From the NCBI RefSeq assembly GCF_000384375.1, contig NZ_ARVX01000001.1:186001-250000 (forward strand): 64,000 nucleotides of DNA, read 5' to 3'. Numbering within the stretch: the first letter of the stretch is position 1; the number at the start of each line of letters is the position of its first letter. Both the position numbers and the translations under genes were made by a program. This document shows positions 9,603 to 19,100 of the stretch, piece by piece. Origin of the DNA: Methylotenera versatilis 79. GTDB taxonomy: Bacteria; Pseudomonadota; Gammaproteobacteria; Burkholderiales; Methylophilaceae. A model generated the notes under the pieces. It was not told where the DNA came from, did no database searches, and was given only the letters and a program-made list of their open reading frames with translations.

Positions 9603-10988
9603 ATGGAAAACAAATCTAACAATAAACGCATGATCAGCAACTCGACTAAAACCGAAGTAGCGAATCATGATTCGCCTATTGAAAACGTCCTATTTACTCA
9701 GAATACAAAAATTCAAGCAGTCATCAACTTATTAAGGGAGTTATTCAGTCAATATGATGGCAATCTTACAATGCGATTATGGAATGGTATCGAAGTAAAG
9801 TTAGGCAGAATTGCCGAAGAAAGTCCAAAAGCTTCATTTACACTGGTTTGTCTTAACCCAAATATTGTACGAAATATGGTGCTTGGTAGAGATCCACTCC
9901 GATTAGCAGATGCATATTTTCACGGAGACATTGATATTGAAGGGGATTTTTTCGCCGCTGTACTTTTAAAAGACCAGTTACATGCGATCAAAATGCCACT
10001 ATGGAAGCAATTAAAAACAATGATAAGTGCGCTACGTTTGCCCGCGCATATCGACGCACTGGATTCGAGCAACACGCTCACCTATGACCATAAAATCAAA
10101 ATACATAATAAAATAGAAAATCGTCAGGCAATACAGTTTCATTATGATGTTTCGAATGACTTTTATGCACTATGGCTGGATGATGCAATGGTGTATTCTT
10201 GTGCCTACTTTGAGCATTACGATGCTACTTTAGAGCAAGCCCAACAAGCAAAACTTGAACATATCTGTCGTAAGTTACTATTAAAACCAGGTGAGCTGTT
10301 GCTTGATATTGGTTGCGGATGGGGTGCATTAATTATTTATGCAGCGCAACATTATGGTGTTAAAGCGCACGGCATCACACTGAGTCAAAAGCAATTCGAA
10401 TTGGCAACCACACGCGTCAAACAAGCTGGATTAGAAAACCAAGTTACGGTGAGTTTATGCGATTACCGTGATATTAAAGGCACCGGTGCTTATGACAAGA
10501 TTGTTAGTGTGGGAATGTTCGAACATGTTGGCTTAAAAAATTTACCCTTATATTTTTCAACTGTTTATCAACTATTAAAACCTTCTGGACTATTCTTGAA
10601 CCACGGCATTACGCATGATGTAGAAGGTTGGGAAAAGACCTTATCGACAGAGTTTATTAATCGTTATATTTTTCCTGATGGTCAATTAGACACTGTGAGC
10701 AACATCCAACGCACGATGGAAAGAGCGAAATTTGAAATCGATGATGTGGAATCATTACGTCCACATTATGCTTTAACGCTAAGACAATGGGTTTCTCGTT
10801 TAGAAAATCATCACCAAGAAGCACTTCAATATGTGACTGAATCTACCTACAGAGTTTGGCGGCTATATATGGCTGCATGTGCGTTGGAGTTTGAATCAGG
10901 CGAAATCGGTATCTATCAAATATTGGCCAATAAGCGCGAGTCTGGTCAATCCTGCTTACCTTTAACTCGCAGACATATTTATATTTAA
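9603..10988 (+). CDS. cfa: cyclopropane-fatty-acyl-phospholipid synthase
   Basis: A 461-residue enzyme that transfers a methylene group from S-adenosylmethionine to double bonds of membrane phospholipid acyl chains. The AdoMet site is LLDIGCGWGALIIYAA (near residue 231) followed by GITLSQKQ. The active-site segment VGMFEHVG and the C-terminal RMWRLY-like stretch (YRVWRLYMAACA) are also present. Start chosen at ATG 9603, which has GGAG 6 bases upstream; an ATG 11 codons earlier lacks a good site. The length is longer than E. coli Cfa (about 380) because of an extra polar N-terminal stretch of about 35 residues before the usual domain. It stands alone. Confidence 0.93.
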   Translation: MENKSNNKRMISNSTKTEVANHDSPIENVLFTQNTKIQAVINLLRELFSQYDGNLTMRLWNGIEVKLGRIAEESPKASFTLVCLNPNIVRNMVLGRDPLRLADAYFHGDIDIEGDFFAAVLLKDQLHAIKMPLWKQLKTMISALRLPAHIDALDSSNTLTYDHKIKIHNKIENRQAIQFHYDVSNDFYALWLDDAMVYSCAYFEHYDATLEQAQQAKLEHICRKLLLKPGELLLDIGCGWGALIIYAAQHYGVKAHGITLSQKQFELATTRVKQAGLENQVTVSLCDYRDIKGTGAYDKIVSVGMFEHVGLKNLPLYFSTVYQLLKPSGLFLNHGITHDVEGWEKTLSTEFINRYIFPDGQLDTVSNIQRTMERAKFEIDDVESLRPHYALTLRQWVSRLENHHQEALQYVTESTYRVWRLYMAACALEFESGEIGIYQILANKRESGQSCLPLTRRHIYI

Positions 10989-11037
10989 AATATCTGAAGC
11001 AGCATTATTAAATCCAAGCGCCCTTAGGGGCTTGTAA

Positions 11038-11100
11038 ATGAAGGAGGCTGGGAAACTCCTTGTAACTATTCTTATGGTAGTTGTGATAGTGATTTATTAA
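11038..11100 (+). CDS. possible 20-residue single-span membrane peptide
   Basis: ATG at 11038 opens a 20-codon frame: a short charged head (MKEAGK), then LLVTILMVVVIVIY, then TAA. AGGGG lies 7 bases before the ATG. The head-plus-hydrophobic-span layout resembles known bacterial small membrane proteins and type I toxins, but so short a frame may be chance. The rest of the gap 10989-11279 shows nothing else I can name. Confidence 0.25.
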   Translation: MKEAGKLLVTILMVVVIVIY

Positions 11101-11279
11101 ATAAAGCACTTTAATTCGTAGTTGTTGACACAAGCGCTTATCTACAAAGCTTGTAGTTTCCTAACTAAAATTAAATAGTTTAAAACTCCATATTTTAAGT
11201 TAGCTGATTTCCAGCTTTCGGCTCATAGCGGCCATAAATGTAATTTAAGATTTAATTGATTATTGATACTTTCAGAGTG

Positions 11280-12599
11280 TTAATTGAGTATTTTATAGTT
11301 CTGGTTTTCATCTTTTGGTAAATGGATCACACCAGTATTAAAATTGTATTCAAACACATCACCATAACGTCCCCATTCAATTGCAATACTCAATGCGCGC
11401 TCCGCTTCAGCTTGGTTAAGTGTGAAACGCAATAATTTAAGAAATAGATCTTCAGGAAGATCACCAGATGAATCTTGTTCTAAGCCATGTCTGATATAGG
11501 CGATAAGTGGAACGTTTTCCAAAACCTGTTTGTAGAAAGTCTTTTGACGTTCTGACTTAATTGAATGAACATAATCAATACCAAGCTGAGTAATTACAAT
11601 GTCGCCTTGAACCAGATGTACAAAGCCTAAGAGCGTTAAGGCTCGTGAAACCTCTAGCAGCTCCTTATCTGTGAGTTCTGTATCTTCTGCGAGCTGTGGT
11701 AAGTCGGCACGACCATTAAAAGGCTCCTCAGTAAGTAGCTCAAGCACTCCTTCCATACGATGAATATCTGCTTCTGGCAATCGATCACCTAATTGCAATT
11801 TTATTTCTACTTCAGTCACACGGCCGGCACGAGAAGAACCAGCAGTCATTAGCGCATAGACGTTATCGATTAGAGAACGTACTTCTTGGCTTTCAACCGC
11901 TCTAGGATGTGCCAGTGTAATTGGCAACTCAGCTCGAACGCGTCCGGGATCGCTAGCAAAAATAAGTACTCGGTCAGCCATCATCACAGCCTCCTCAATA
12001 TTATGAGAGACTATTAGGATTGATTTTGTAGGTATCTTTTTATTATTCCAAAGAGCTAAAATATCCTCACGTAAACGCTCACCTGTTAATACATCCAATG
12101 CTGAGAATGCTTCATCCATTAGCAATACTTCAGGTTCTAATACTAATGCGCGAGCTATACCGACTCTTTGACGCATACCTCCAGATAACTCACGTGGAAG
12201 TGCACCTTCAAAACCAGATAAGCCTATCATTTCAATCGCAGCCTGGGCACGTCGTACCCTTTCTTTCATCGGTACGCCTTGTGCTTCTAAACCAAGCTCA
12301 ACATTTTTTTGTACAGTAAGCCATGGGAATAGAGCAAATGATTGAAATACCATGCTAATGCCGCGAGCAGCGCCATAGATAGGCAGTCCTTTATATAGCA
12401 CTTGACCTATATCCGCTGGGATTAAGCCCGCCATAATGCGCAACATAGTAGATTTTCCTGACCCAGATTGGCCGAGTAGCGCGACAATCTCTCCTTCATT
12501 CAGCGTAAAGTCCACCCCTTGCAAGACCAAGCGTGTCGAGCCGTCAGCAGAATGAAAAGATTTATCTACTGAGTTAAGTTCAATAATGGTTGTACTCAT
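11280..12599 (-). CDS. NitT/TauT-type ABC transporter ATPase with AAA-associated C-terminal domain
   Basis: ATP-binding subunit, 439 residues. Walker A is GQSGSGKST (about residue 43), the signature LSGGMRQR (about 138), Walker [13 protein letters not shown] (about 158), with an H-loop SHNIEEA. The first 260 residues are like the nitrate/taurine/sulfonate importer ATPases. The extra 170 residues (about 265-439) match the layout of the AAA-associated C-terminal domain found on a subset of these proteins, probably regulatory. It begins 12 bases after the permease gene ends, so they form one operon. No substrate-binding protein is encoded next to it; the substrate is unknown. Confidence 0.9.
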   Translation of the reverse strand: MSTTIIELNSVDKSFHSADGSTRLVLQGVDFTLNEGEIVALLGQSGSGKSTMLRIMAGLIPADIGQVLYKGLPIYGAARGISMVFQSFALFPWLTVQKNVELGLEAQGVPMKERVRRAQAAIEMIGLSGFEGALPRELSGGMRQRVGIARALVLEPEVLLMDEAFSALDVLTGERLREDILALWNNKKIPTKSILIVSHNIEEAVMMADRVLIFASDPGRVRAELPITLAHPRAVESQEVRSLIDNVYALMTAGSSRAGRVTEVEIKLQLGDRLPEADIHRMEGVLELLTEEPFNGRADLPQLAEDTELTDKELLEVSRALTLLGFVHLVQGDIVITQLGIDYVHSIKSERQKTFYKQVLENVPLIAYIRHGLEQDSSGDLPEDLFLKLLRFTLNQAEAERALSIAIEWGRYGDVFEYNFNTGVIHLPKDENQNYKILN

Positions 12600-12611
12600 A
12601 ATACTAAGTCC

Positions 12612-14342
12612 TTAGAAGTGCAATCGATTTTCGGCCATACGATAAAGTCTGCGCCAGATGAAATGGTTAAATCCCATGACAAAAATACACATGATGCCAA
12701 TTCCCAAAGCAATGCGTGGAAAATCTCCGATAGCAGTCATTTCGGCAATATAACTACCAATGCCATGTGCTTTTAAAGTGGTATGACCCCAAGTAACGTA
12801 CTCAGCCACAATACTGGCGTTCCAAGATCCACCAGTTGCAGTAATGGCGCCTGTAACAAAACTTGGGAAAATGGCTGGTAATAAATATCTTCGCCATTTT
12901 AGCCAACCACTTAAGCCTAGGTTTTGTGCAGCATAGCGAAGCTCAGTGGGTATGGTCGTAGCGCCAGCAATGACATTGAATAAAAGATACCATTGAGTGC
13001 CGAGTATCATTAGGGGTGAGAGCCAAATATCAGGATTAAGCTTGAAATGTACAACCAGCACTACGGCACCAGGGAACATCAAGTTAGCTGGGAAAGCAGC
13101 CATGAATTGGGCAATAGCCTGCACTTTTGAAGATATGTTCGGTCGCATTCCGACCCAAATACCAATTGGAATCCAGATTGCAGCAGCAAGCACAATCAGG
13201 ATAACAACACGAGTCAATGTATAAAGACCTAGAATGAATACGTGCCCGGCTTCGCTCCAGCCAACCTCAGTATGGATAAAGTGAATGAGCAGCCAAAGTG
13301 CATAAAAAGTGCCTGCAGCTATTATTGCGTCCCATATCCGTTCACTCACTGACGATTGTTTGCTAGATCTAGCGCGAATCGAGGTGCCATCGTATGTTTT
13401 TTTGAATAGGAGGAAGGTTATTTGAAGCAATCCACCTAATTTTTTTAAAATGATTTCTACCCAGCTCGTTCTATGTAACCAAGTTAACAGCCAAGAGTCT
13501 TGAGCCGTGGCGCTGCTAGATTCTTCAAAACGAAACTTGTCTGCCCAAGCAATTAATGGTCTAAAGAAAAGCTGATCGTAGAGTAATATACCAATTAGCA
13601 TAGCTCCAATCGCCCAGCCAATGGCATGTAAATTTTGTTGTTCAATTGCCAGCGCAATATAAGAACCTATACCGGGTAATTTAATGTTCTGATTTGATAC
13701 AGAGATTGCCTCAGATGCTACTACGAAGAACCAGCCGCCTGACATTGACATCATCATATTCCATAACAAGCTGGGCATGGAAAAAGGCAAATCTAATCGC
13801 CAAAAACGTTGCCATCCGGATAGCTGAAATACTTTTGCTGCTTCCGCTAATTCCGCTGGAACTGTTCGAAAGCTTTGATAGGCGCTAAAGGCCATATTCC
13901 AAGCCTGTGATGTAAAAATGGCGAAGATAGCAGCACATTCCACGCCCAGTAAGCTACCAGGAAACATGGCAATAAACATTGTGACAGTAATCGACAAAAA
14001 ACCCAGCACAGGTATCGACTGAAGAATATCCAAAAGAGGTACTAGGACTTTTTCAGCAATTTTATATTTAACCGTCAATGCTGCAAAGATGCAACTAAAC
14101 ACCATGGAAGCAGCTAATGCAATAAACATCCTTAGCGTGGTGCGTAGCAGGTAATAAGGTAGATTCACTGGGTCTAATGATAAAGGCAATGCTTCACCTA
14201 GCTGGAATGGGCGACTCATTTGTTGAGCCCCATAAGCCAGTAGAACAAGAAATGCTAATACCATTGGCAGCAAAATCCAGTCCCAACGCTTGCCGCCAGC
14301 CTCTAATACCTGCCTAGGGAAAAACTGTTTACCTTTGCTCAT
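12612..14342 (-). CDS. ABC transporter permease, two fused BPD-type permease domains
   Basis: Inner-membrane protein of 576 residues made of two MetI-like permease halves in one chain. Each half has 5-6 helices and an EAA-type loop for contact with the ATPase: PAELAEAAKVFQLSGWQRF in the first and PTELRYAAQNLGLSGWLKW in the second. A polar linker of about 60 residues joins them. A normal importer uses two separate permease chains, so a single copy of this protein could form the whole channel. It is the first gene of a two-gene operon with the ATPase. The missing binding protein may be encoded elsewhere. Confidence 0.9.
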   Translation of the reverse strand: MSKGKQFFPRQVLEAGGKRWDWILLPMVLAFLVLLAYGAQQMSRPFQLGEALPLSLDPVNLPYYLLRTTLRMFIALAASMVFSCIFAALTVKYKIAEKVLVPLLDILQSIPVLGFLSITVTMFIAMFPGSLLGVECAAIFAIFTSQAWNMAFSAYQSFRTVPAELAEAAKVFQLSGWQRFWRLDLPFSMPSLLWNMMMSMSGGWFFVVASEAISVSNQNIKLPGIGSYIALAIEQQNLHAIGWAIGAMLIGILLYDQLFFRPLIAWADKFRFEESSSATAQDSWLLTWLHRTSWVEIILKKLGGLLQITFLLFKKTYDGTSIRARSSKQSSVSERIWDAIIAAGTFYALWLLIHFIHTEVGWSEAGHVFILGLYTLTRVVILIVLAAAIWIPIGIWVGMRPNISSKVQAIAQFMAAFPANLMFPGAVVLVVHFKLNPDIWLSPLMILGTQWYLLFNVIAGATTIPTELRYAAQNLGLSGWLKWRRYLLPAIFPSFVTGAITATGGSWNASIVAEYVTWGHTTLKAHGIGSYIAEMTAIGDFPRIALGIGIMCIFVMGFNHFIWRRLYRMAENRLHF

Positions 14343-14543
14343 GGCTCATTTTATTTTAGACATATTCATTAGCATGGTGTATCCAAACGTAGTCTGGCAA
14401 AGTTAACAGGTCCTCAATCATCGCTATATCCTGGATGTTGTACGCTGATAATCTGCTGACAGCCAAACCAATTTACTTAATTTAAGATGATAAAAGGCTT
14501 CGATAGCATTCTCTGTTTGATAGTTTAAATTACCATCACCTAA

Positions 14544-14826
14544 AAAGAAACCTTACCACCTGCTGCCAAATACTCATGATGTGCTCTGGATAACAATAGA
14601 CGAAGACAGTATTAGTGTTTCGGGTGAGAATCTGTCAAATAAAATGGTTATCTTTGACTCAAACCCTGCGCCATTAACCCTGCAAGCGCATGGAGCAGTT
14701 AATTTTGTGCTTGGTTCAGCAGCGAAGCATCCACATACTTTAATTACTGGGCACTATTCGGTTTATACAATCGATGATGCGCTGAGAATAGGAGAAGAAG
14801 GTATTCAGATAATACGCAACACTTAG
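14544..14826 (+). pseudogene. decayed 3' fragment of a pirin-family gene
   Basis: An 81-codon frame from GTG 14581 reads VNFVLGSAAKHPHTLITGHY followed by SVYTIDDAL and GEEGI. To my recollection this is the C-terminal end of pirin-family cupins (usual length about 290). The preceding frame (14544-14576) reads KETLPPAAKYS, which would join it naturally, but a one-base shift near 14577 and a stop at 14541 break the reading. Upstream of that nothing recognisable remains. I read it as the tail of a degraded gene. The rest of the 14343-15219 gap holds only AT-rich sequence and a DnaA-box-like site. Confidence 0.55.
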
Positions 14827-15081
14827 GACTGAAGAATGGATATGAAGCGATACCTATAGGGACTCAATGAGCTAAAGAGAAGTGAGATGACATGAATATT
14901 GATCGGCTGCTTTGTGCCGCTAATCGTCAGTTACTGTAAGAATATACTTCTGCCTCTATGTGAAATATAAACATGATAATTTTGTCTATTTAATAAAATT
15001 TATTGATTACTATTTATACTGTTTTAATAAAATTTTTTCAAATCAGTATCTTAACTACTCTATCCACTGACAATCACAGAG

Positions 15082-15100
15082 TTATCCACAGATTTTGTGG
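15082..15100 (+). other. isolated perfect DnaA-box sequence inside a small inverted repeat
   Basis: TTATCCACA at 15082-15090 equals the high-affinity E. coli DnaA box. Its end takes part in CCACA-N5-TGTGG (15086-15100). The 100 bases before it are very AT-rich. There is only one perfect box and no replication gene nearby, so it is not evidence for an origin. Confidence 0.3.
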
Positions 15101-15219
15101 AGAGAAAACATATGAGCTGATTAAATATTTTATGTCGATATATAGGATTAGTTGAACAACATAATTCGGCCCGAAGCAGACAATCACTCAAGGGTTTGAT
15201 GGCTTGGTAATAATGAATC

Positions 15220-15873
15220 TCATGCCTCATTGTTACTGATCATTAAATTGTATTGATCTTGGGTTATTTGACCACTTTCTTCAACGGCCACTTTATCATC
15301 TGGAAGTAGGCTTTCGTAGACCGAGTCTAATCTTTTCCACTGAGCTAGTCGTGAAGTCTTATTTGTGTTTGGTGTGTAAGGAGATTGCGATACTTTCTTA
15401 TATCTATGTATATATCTTGGGCAGTTAACCCAAATTTCTGTTGGATTTATCCGAATTAAAAATTCCGCTTTTGGGAATATTTGTAAATCCGGCTGTTCAT
15501 CAATCTTTGCAATCCCTTGAACTCGTAATCTGCGAGGTGTTTCAAAGTCGATGAACAACAATCCAACGTTCTCATTTTTTAATAAATTACCGACGGAAAG
15601 AAACATCCCATTCCCGTCATAGTTAGGAAAAATAAGCTCATTATCTATTACCTTTACAAAACCCACAGGTCCGCCTTTATATGAAACTGTGGGTTCTCCC
15701 CTTGAGTTTAATGTAGATAAAAAGAACATATCCCTTGTTAAAATAAATTCAGCATCTTCCTTGGTAAAAACTTCATGGACGATTAACTCTTCTTGTTTAT
15801 CCGCAAGTGCTCTAGTCCCAAACTTATCCTGTATGACGCGATGCTCAGATAAGTAAAGTTTGCTATTTTTCAT
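15220..15873 (-). CDS. pyridoxamine 5'-phosphate oxidase-family (FMN-binding split barrel) protein
   Basis: A 217-residue cytosolic protein. FFLSTLNSRGEPTVSYKGG, LIFPNYDGNGMFLSVGNL and GLLFIDFETPRRLRVQG form the split-barrel pattern of the PPOX family, which binds flavin (or sometimes haem or F420). Here the family is often annotated as a general-stress or pyridoxamine-oxidase-like flavoprotein; the actual reaction is unknown. Start taken at the ATG at 15873, which has a GGA 9 bases upstream; another ATG lies at 15891. Either start overlaps the end of the symporter gene, implying translational coupling and a shared role in the IclR-controlled operon. Confidence 0.8.
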   Translation of the reverse strand: MKNSKLYLSEHRVIQDKFGTRALADKQEELIVHEVFTKEDAEFILTRDMFFLSTLNSRGEPTVSYKGGPVGFVKVIDNELIFPNYDGNGMFLSVGNLLKNENVGLLFIDFETPRRLRVQGIAKIDEQPDLQIFPKAEFLIRINPTEIWVNCPRYIHRYKKVSQSPYTPNTNKTSRLAQWKRLDSVYESLLPDDKVAVEESGQITQDQYNLMISNNEA

Positions 15874-17368
15874 AATGAAGTCCAGCCTCATATTGGCTTG
15901 GCTTTATTTCTGAAACCATTGCAAACAACTCATCGACCCGCTGCTTCTCTTTAGTATCCTGCGGAATCAGGTAGGCTAGCGTGACATATATAAATACATT
16001 CACTCCCAGCGCGACCGCGCCTGATGTTAACCCATAAGCCCATGGCAAGTTTCCGTGATAAATAAGCTCTAAAATAACGGCAACGATAAAACCAATCGAC
16101 ATACTGGCAATTGCACCATACTTATTACCCCGCTTCCAAAAGATACCCAGAAACTGCGGCACAGCAAGTTGAATGATGCCTTGATAGGCAAGCACGCCTA
16201 ATGTAAATAAAGATGGAAGCTCTAAACACGATAACCAAGATGCCAGTATTGTCAGCAGCAACATGCCAACTTTAGAGAAAATGATCAGTTGCTTTGTATT
16301 TAATTTGAAATAATTGCCAATCAGGTCATTTGCAATTTGCGAACCAGTCGCCTGAATATTGCCATCTATATGCCCCATTGTGGCGGCCAAGAGAATCACA
16401 CCAGCAAGACCCAATAAAACTAGCCCTCCGGCCTCTTGAGAAACGATGAACCAGACATCGTTTGGGCTTTGATTTACTGAGGGTAATGCGCCTGAAAGCA
16501 TGCCAAAAATCAACAGTGATGCACAGAAGATAAGAGATAAAGGCACAGCCAAAGCAGCAGATTTTTTGAGACTTTTAACGCCATTGGAAGTGAAAAGTCT
16601 TACAAAAATATAAGGCCAGCACCAGCCACCCAATGCGCCTGTTAAAACCAAACTAAAAAGATATAAAGAGCCTTCTTTAGAGTCTGGACCAGGGATTGAA
16701 AGTTTGGCAGGTGCAAGGCTGGCAAATGAAATATCTTTGACCATGACAAGCCAAATGATTAGCCCTATTAGCATTACGGTGCCCAATATATAAGCCACGA
16801 TACCTTGATAGAAGTCAGATATCACAACGCCTTTCATCCCAATGCGCACTGTCCATATCTGTCTAATGGCTATCACAACCACGCCGAAAACTAACGCTTG
16901 TGTAAAGGTCATATTTCCCAGTGAGATGTAGCGAAACATTTCCCCAAGTGCCTGCATACCCAAAACTAACCAAGGGATACCGGAAATGATGCCAATAATC
17001 GCAGTAATCGTTCTGATGTGTGTGGAGTTATACCTTAAGGCAAAAAGGTCTGGCTGCGTTTTTAGGTCAAATACTTTACCCCACGTCCATACTGGTTTTG
17101 CCATTAAATACATCAATATCACTGTCAGTAAGCTATACGTCAGCACATAAAAAGAGATGATGCCACTTGCCGCTGCCATGCCACCAAATGCAGTAAACAT
17201 TGCGCCTGGATACCAAGTGTTAAGAAACGACATTGCTTGATAGCGAGCCCCGAAAGACCTATCGCCCACCGCGTAATTTGTGAAAGATTTATCGTCAACC
17301 TTTATGCGTTGCAGGATAACGATTAAACCTGCAAAAAATACCAGCATTATTCCGAATGTGATGAGCAT
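15863..17368 (-). CDS. sodium:solute symporter family protein
   Basis: Inner-membrane carrier of 501 residues with about 13 hydrophobic helices. The N-terminus (FTNYAVGDRSFGARYQAMSF after the first helix) and the stretch TWYPGAMFTAFGGMAA are typical of the SSS family of Na+-driven uptake carriers for sugars, organic acids or amino acids. Its ATG shares one base with the stop of the small DUF3311-like gene (TAATG), the usual arrangement for this pair. The operon starts near 17586 and faces the divergent IclR gene, whose probable operator lies between them. The substrate is probably an aromatic or organic acid, by analogy with other IclR-linked carriers; this is inference. Confidence 0.9.
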   Translation of the reverse strand: MLITFGIMLVFFAGLIVILQRIKVDDKSFTNYAVGDRSFGARYQAMSFLNTWYPGAMFTAFGGMAAASGIISFYVLTYSLLTVILMYLMAKPVWTWGKVFDLKTQPDLFALRYNSTHIRTITAIIGIISGIPWLVLGMQALGEMFRYISLGNMTFTQALVFGVVVIAIRQIWTVRIGMKGVVISDFYQGIVAYILGTVMLIGLIIWLVMVKDISFASLAPAKLSIPGPDSKEGSLYLFSLVLTGALGGWCWPYIFVRLFTSNGVKSLKKSAALAVPLSLIFCASLLIFGMLSGALPSVNQSPNDVWFIVSQEAGGLVLLGLAGVILLAATMGHIDGNIQATGSQIANDLIGNYFKLNTKQLIIFSKVGMLLLTILASWLSCLELPSLFTLGVLAYQGIIQLAVPQFLGIFWKRGNKYGAIASMSIGFIVAVILELIYHGNLPWAYGLTSGAVALGVNVFIYVTLAYLIPQDTKEKQRVDELFAMVSEIKPSQYEAGLHYEK

Positions 17369-17586
17369 TATTGCAACTCCTCACTATTGGACTCTTCCCA
17401 ATAGGCATACAGAATACTTAATGTAACGGAGATGCTTATAGACATAAAATATATAAATGATGCTGGCAATCCCAGTACAAAATCCTGACTCTTACCTACA
17501 GCCCAGTACAAAGGTGGATATAGACAAACAAACAAGTTAATCAGAAACCAAGCTCTGACAATATGATAATGAGAGATATTCGGCAT
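17368..17586 (-). CDS. small DUF3311-like membrane partner of the symporter
   Basis: A 72-residue protein with two membrane helices (about 9-28 and 40-60), the second rich in Ile/Ser. Its position directly before, and overlapping by one base, a sodium:solute symporter gene is characteristic of DUF3311-type small subunits, which appear to assist the carrier. It is the first gene of the operon 17586 to 15220. The family assignment rests on size, helix layout and context more than on sequence motifs. Confidence 0.75.
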   Translation of the reverse strand: MPNISHYHIVRAWFLINLFVCLYPPLYWAVGKSQDFVLGLPASFIYFMSISISVTLSILYAYWEESNSEELQ

Positions 17587-17619
17587 TACATTTCCTCTTA
17601 TAATTTTATATCTACTATT

Positions 17620-17632
17620 CGGTCATTTATTT
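17620..17632 (-). promoter_or_regulatory. third half-site of the probable IclR operator, before the symporter operon
   Basis: CGGTCATTTATTT at 17620 is an exact copy of the right arm of the palindrome at 17701-17731. It lies 34 bases before the first ATG of the symporter operon, where bound protein could block transcription. Confidence 0.6.
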
Positions 17633-17700
17633 TTAATAATCACCTGCACAATGCTTAAATATAATATTAAAATGAATAAATATAGTCAATTTAAGGTATT

Positions 17701-17731
17701 AAATAAATGACCGATAAACGGTCATTTATTT
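17701..17731 (+). promoter_or_regulatory. probable IclR-family operator (13-bp perfect inverted repeat)
   Basis: AAATAAATGACCG and CGGTCATTTATTT are perfect inverted copies with a 5-base spacer. The site ends 15 bases before the iclR-type ATG and lies between divergent genes. It is therefore well placed for autoregulation and for control of the symporter operon. Confidence 0.75.
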
Positions 17732-17746
17732 AAATAGAAAGCAATA

Positions 17747-18541
17747 ATGAATCAATCTCAACCTAAAAGTAAATCATCTGAGCATAAAGTCGGTAGTCTT
17801 CCACGAGCAGCTGTGATTCTGAGCTCTATTGCAAGAGGATCTAGAAAGGGAAGTCTATTGACTGAGCTTATATCAAGAGAGTCTTTACCACGTACCACGG
17901 TCGTGAGAACCCTTGATGCACTTATGGATCTTGGCTGGGTCGTAAAAGATGTACGCACTCATCGATTTAACTTAGGTCTTGACCTTGCTGCTTTAGGATC
18001 TTCTGCGATTGCACGCAACCCATTAGAGCGTGTTGCAGAAACTGAATTAAGTCTACTGGCAGAGAAATTAAATCAGGTGGTTTACTTGACAATCAGAACT
18101 GGTCTGGACATGGTGTGTATAGGGAAATATGAAAGCAAATCACCAATTCAAATTGGTAGAGGCGACGTGGGTTTGCGCGGTCCATTTGGAATGACGCAAA
18201 GTTGTATGGGCATGATGGCTCGCATGCCTGCTGACGAAGTTTATAAAATTATTGAAGCTAACTTAGCCAGATACCATAGGATTGAAGGATTTGATGAAAC
18301 TGGATTTAGGCAGACCATAGAAGATGCTTTAAATAATGGTTTCGGCACTTATGACAATATCGTGCTTGATAGGACAACAAGTGGTATTGGAGTGGCCATA
18401 GCAGATTCATCAGGCTACCCAATAGCAAGTATTGGTACAACCTTTTTAACTGGATGGCTAACTGAAGAACAAAGACAAAATTGCATCCTAGAAATGAAAA
18501 AGTCTGCTGAAAAAATTCAAGCGTTAATGTTTGAGTTTTAA
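17747..18541 (+). CDS. IclR-family transcriptional regulator
   Basis: A 264-residue DNA-binding protein. Residues about 20-80 form the winged helix-turn-helix (SLPRTTVVRTLDALMDLGWV). Residues about 95-262 form the IclR effector domain, recognisable from the conserved RTGLDMVCIGKYES, GRGDVGLRGPFGMTQSCMG, and DNIVLDRTTSGIGVAIADSS. IclR proteins sense small organic acids or aromatics. The gene is divergent from the symporter-PPOX operon, and three copies of a 13-base half-site lie in the intervening 160 bases, so it most likely controls both directions. Confidence 0.93.
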   Translation: MNQSQPKSKSSEHKVGSLPRAAVILSSIARGSRKGSLLTELISRESLPRTTVVRTLDALMDLGWVVKDVRTHRFNLGLDLAALGSSAIARNPLERVAETELSLLAEKLNQVVYLTIRTGLDMVCIGKYESKSPIQIGRGDVGLRGPFGMTQSCMGMMARMPADEVYKIIEANLARYHRIEGFDETGFRQTIEDALNNGFGTYDNIVLDRTTSGIGVAIADSSGYPIASIGTTFLTGWLTEEQRQNCILEMKKSAEKIQALMFEF

Positions 18542-18779
18542 TGCCAGCTTTGGGCAGAACTAATCACATTTGCTTACAGCCAGTTAGCTTACCGAGCTGT
18601 GACCATTTAACAACTGACTTTTAGCAATCCTAAGCGGCATTCAATTATGCTAAATTCCCCACTTCAAAGCATCTTCATTTAAAATTATTTGAATTAATGC
18701 TCCATCTCTATAATTACTGTTATGACAGTTTGCAATCGCCACTCGAATTTCAGAGCCTAAAAATTTAAGGAATTTCACT

Positions 18780-19100
18780 ATGAAACGCTTTCACATCGCG
18801 ATTGCCGTTCAAGATCTTAAGGAATCGATTGCCGACTATACCGAGCGCTTGAACCAAACACCAATCGCAATAGTTGAAGGGAAATATGCAATGTGGAGAA
18901 CAGACTTGTTGAATTTCTCTATCAATCAAATTCCAGAGCGCGCAGGTCAGCTTCGACACCTTGGCTTTGAAGACGATGCAACTCAAGGATTTACAAGCGT
19001 GACCGATGTCAATGGCATTGAGTGGGAATCGTTTTCGCAGAAGGAGCAAGACGAGCGCATTGTTGAGATGTACGGAGTTCCGGTTGGGAGCCAAAATTAG
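18780..19100 (+). CDS. VOC (glyoxalase/bleomycin-resistance fold) protein
   Basis: A compact 106-residue protein starting MKRFHIAIAVQDLKESIADY, the first strand and helix of a vicinal-oxygen-chelate module with a metal-binding type His at position 5. It continues with LRHLGFED and ends with VTDVNGIEWESF, where the conserved Glu of a VOC module would sit. One module of about 105 residues would need to dimerise to build an active site. The substrate cannot be predicted. It is followed by 280 bases without a convincing gene. Confidence 0.75.
   Translation: MKRFHIAIAVQDLKESIADYTERLNQTPIAIVEGKYAMWRTDLLNFSINQIPERAGQLRHLGFEDDATQGFTSVTDVNGIEWESFSQKEQDERIVEMYGVPVGSQN

Noticed and set aside
14980-15100. 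Possible replication origin around the DnaA box
   Set aside because: Only one perfect box, and no dnaA, dnaN or similar gene nearby.
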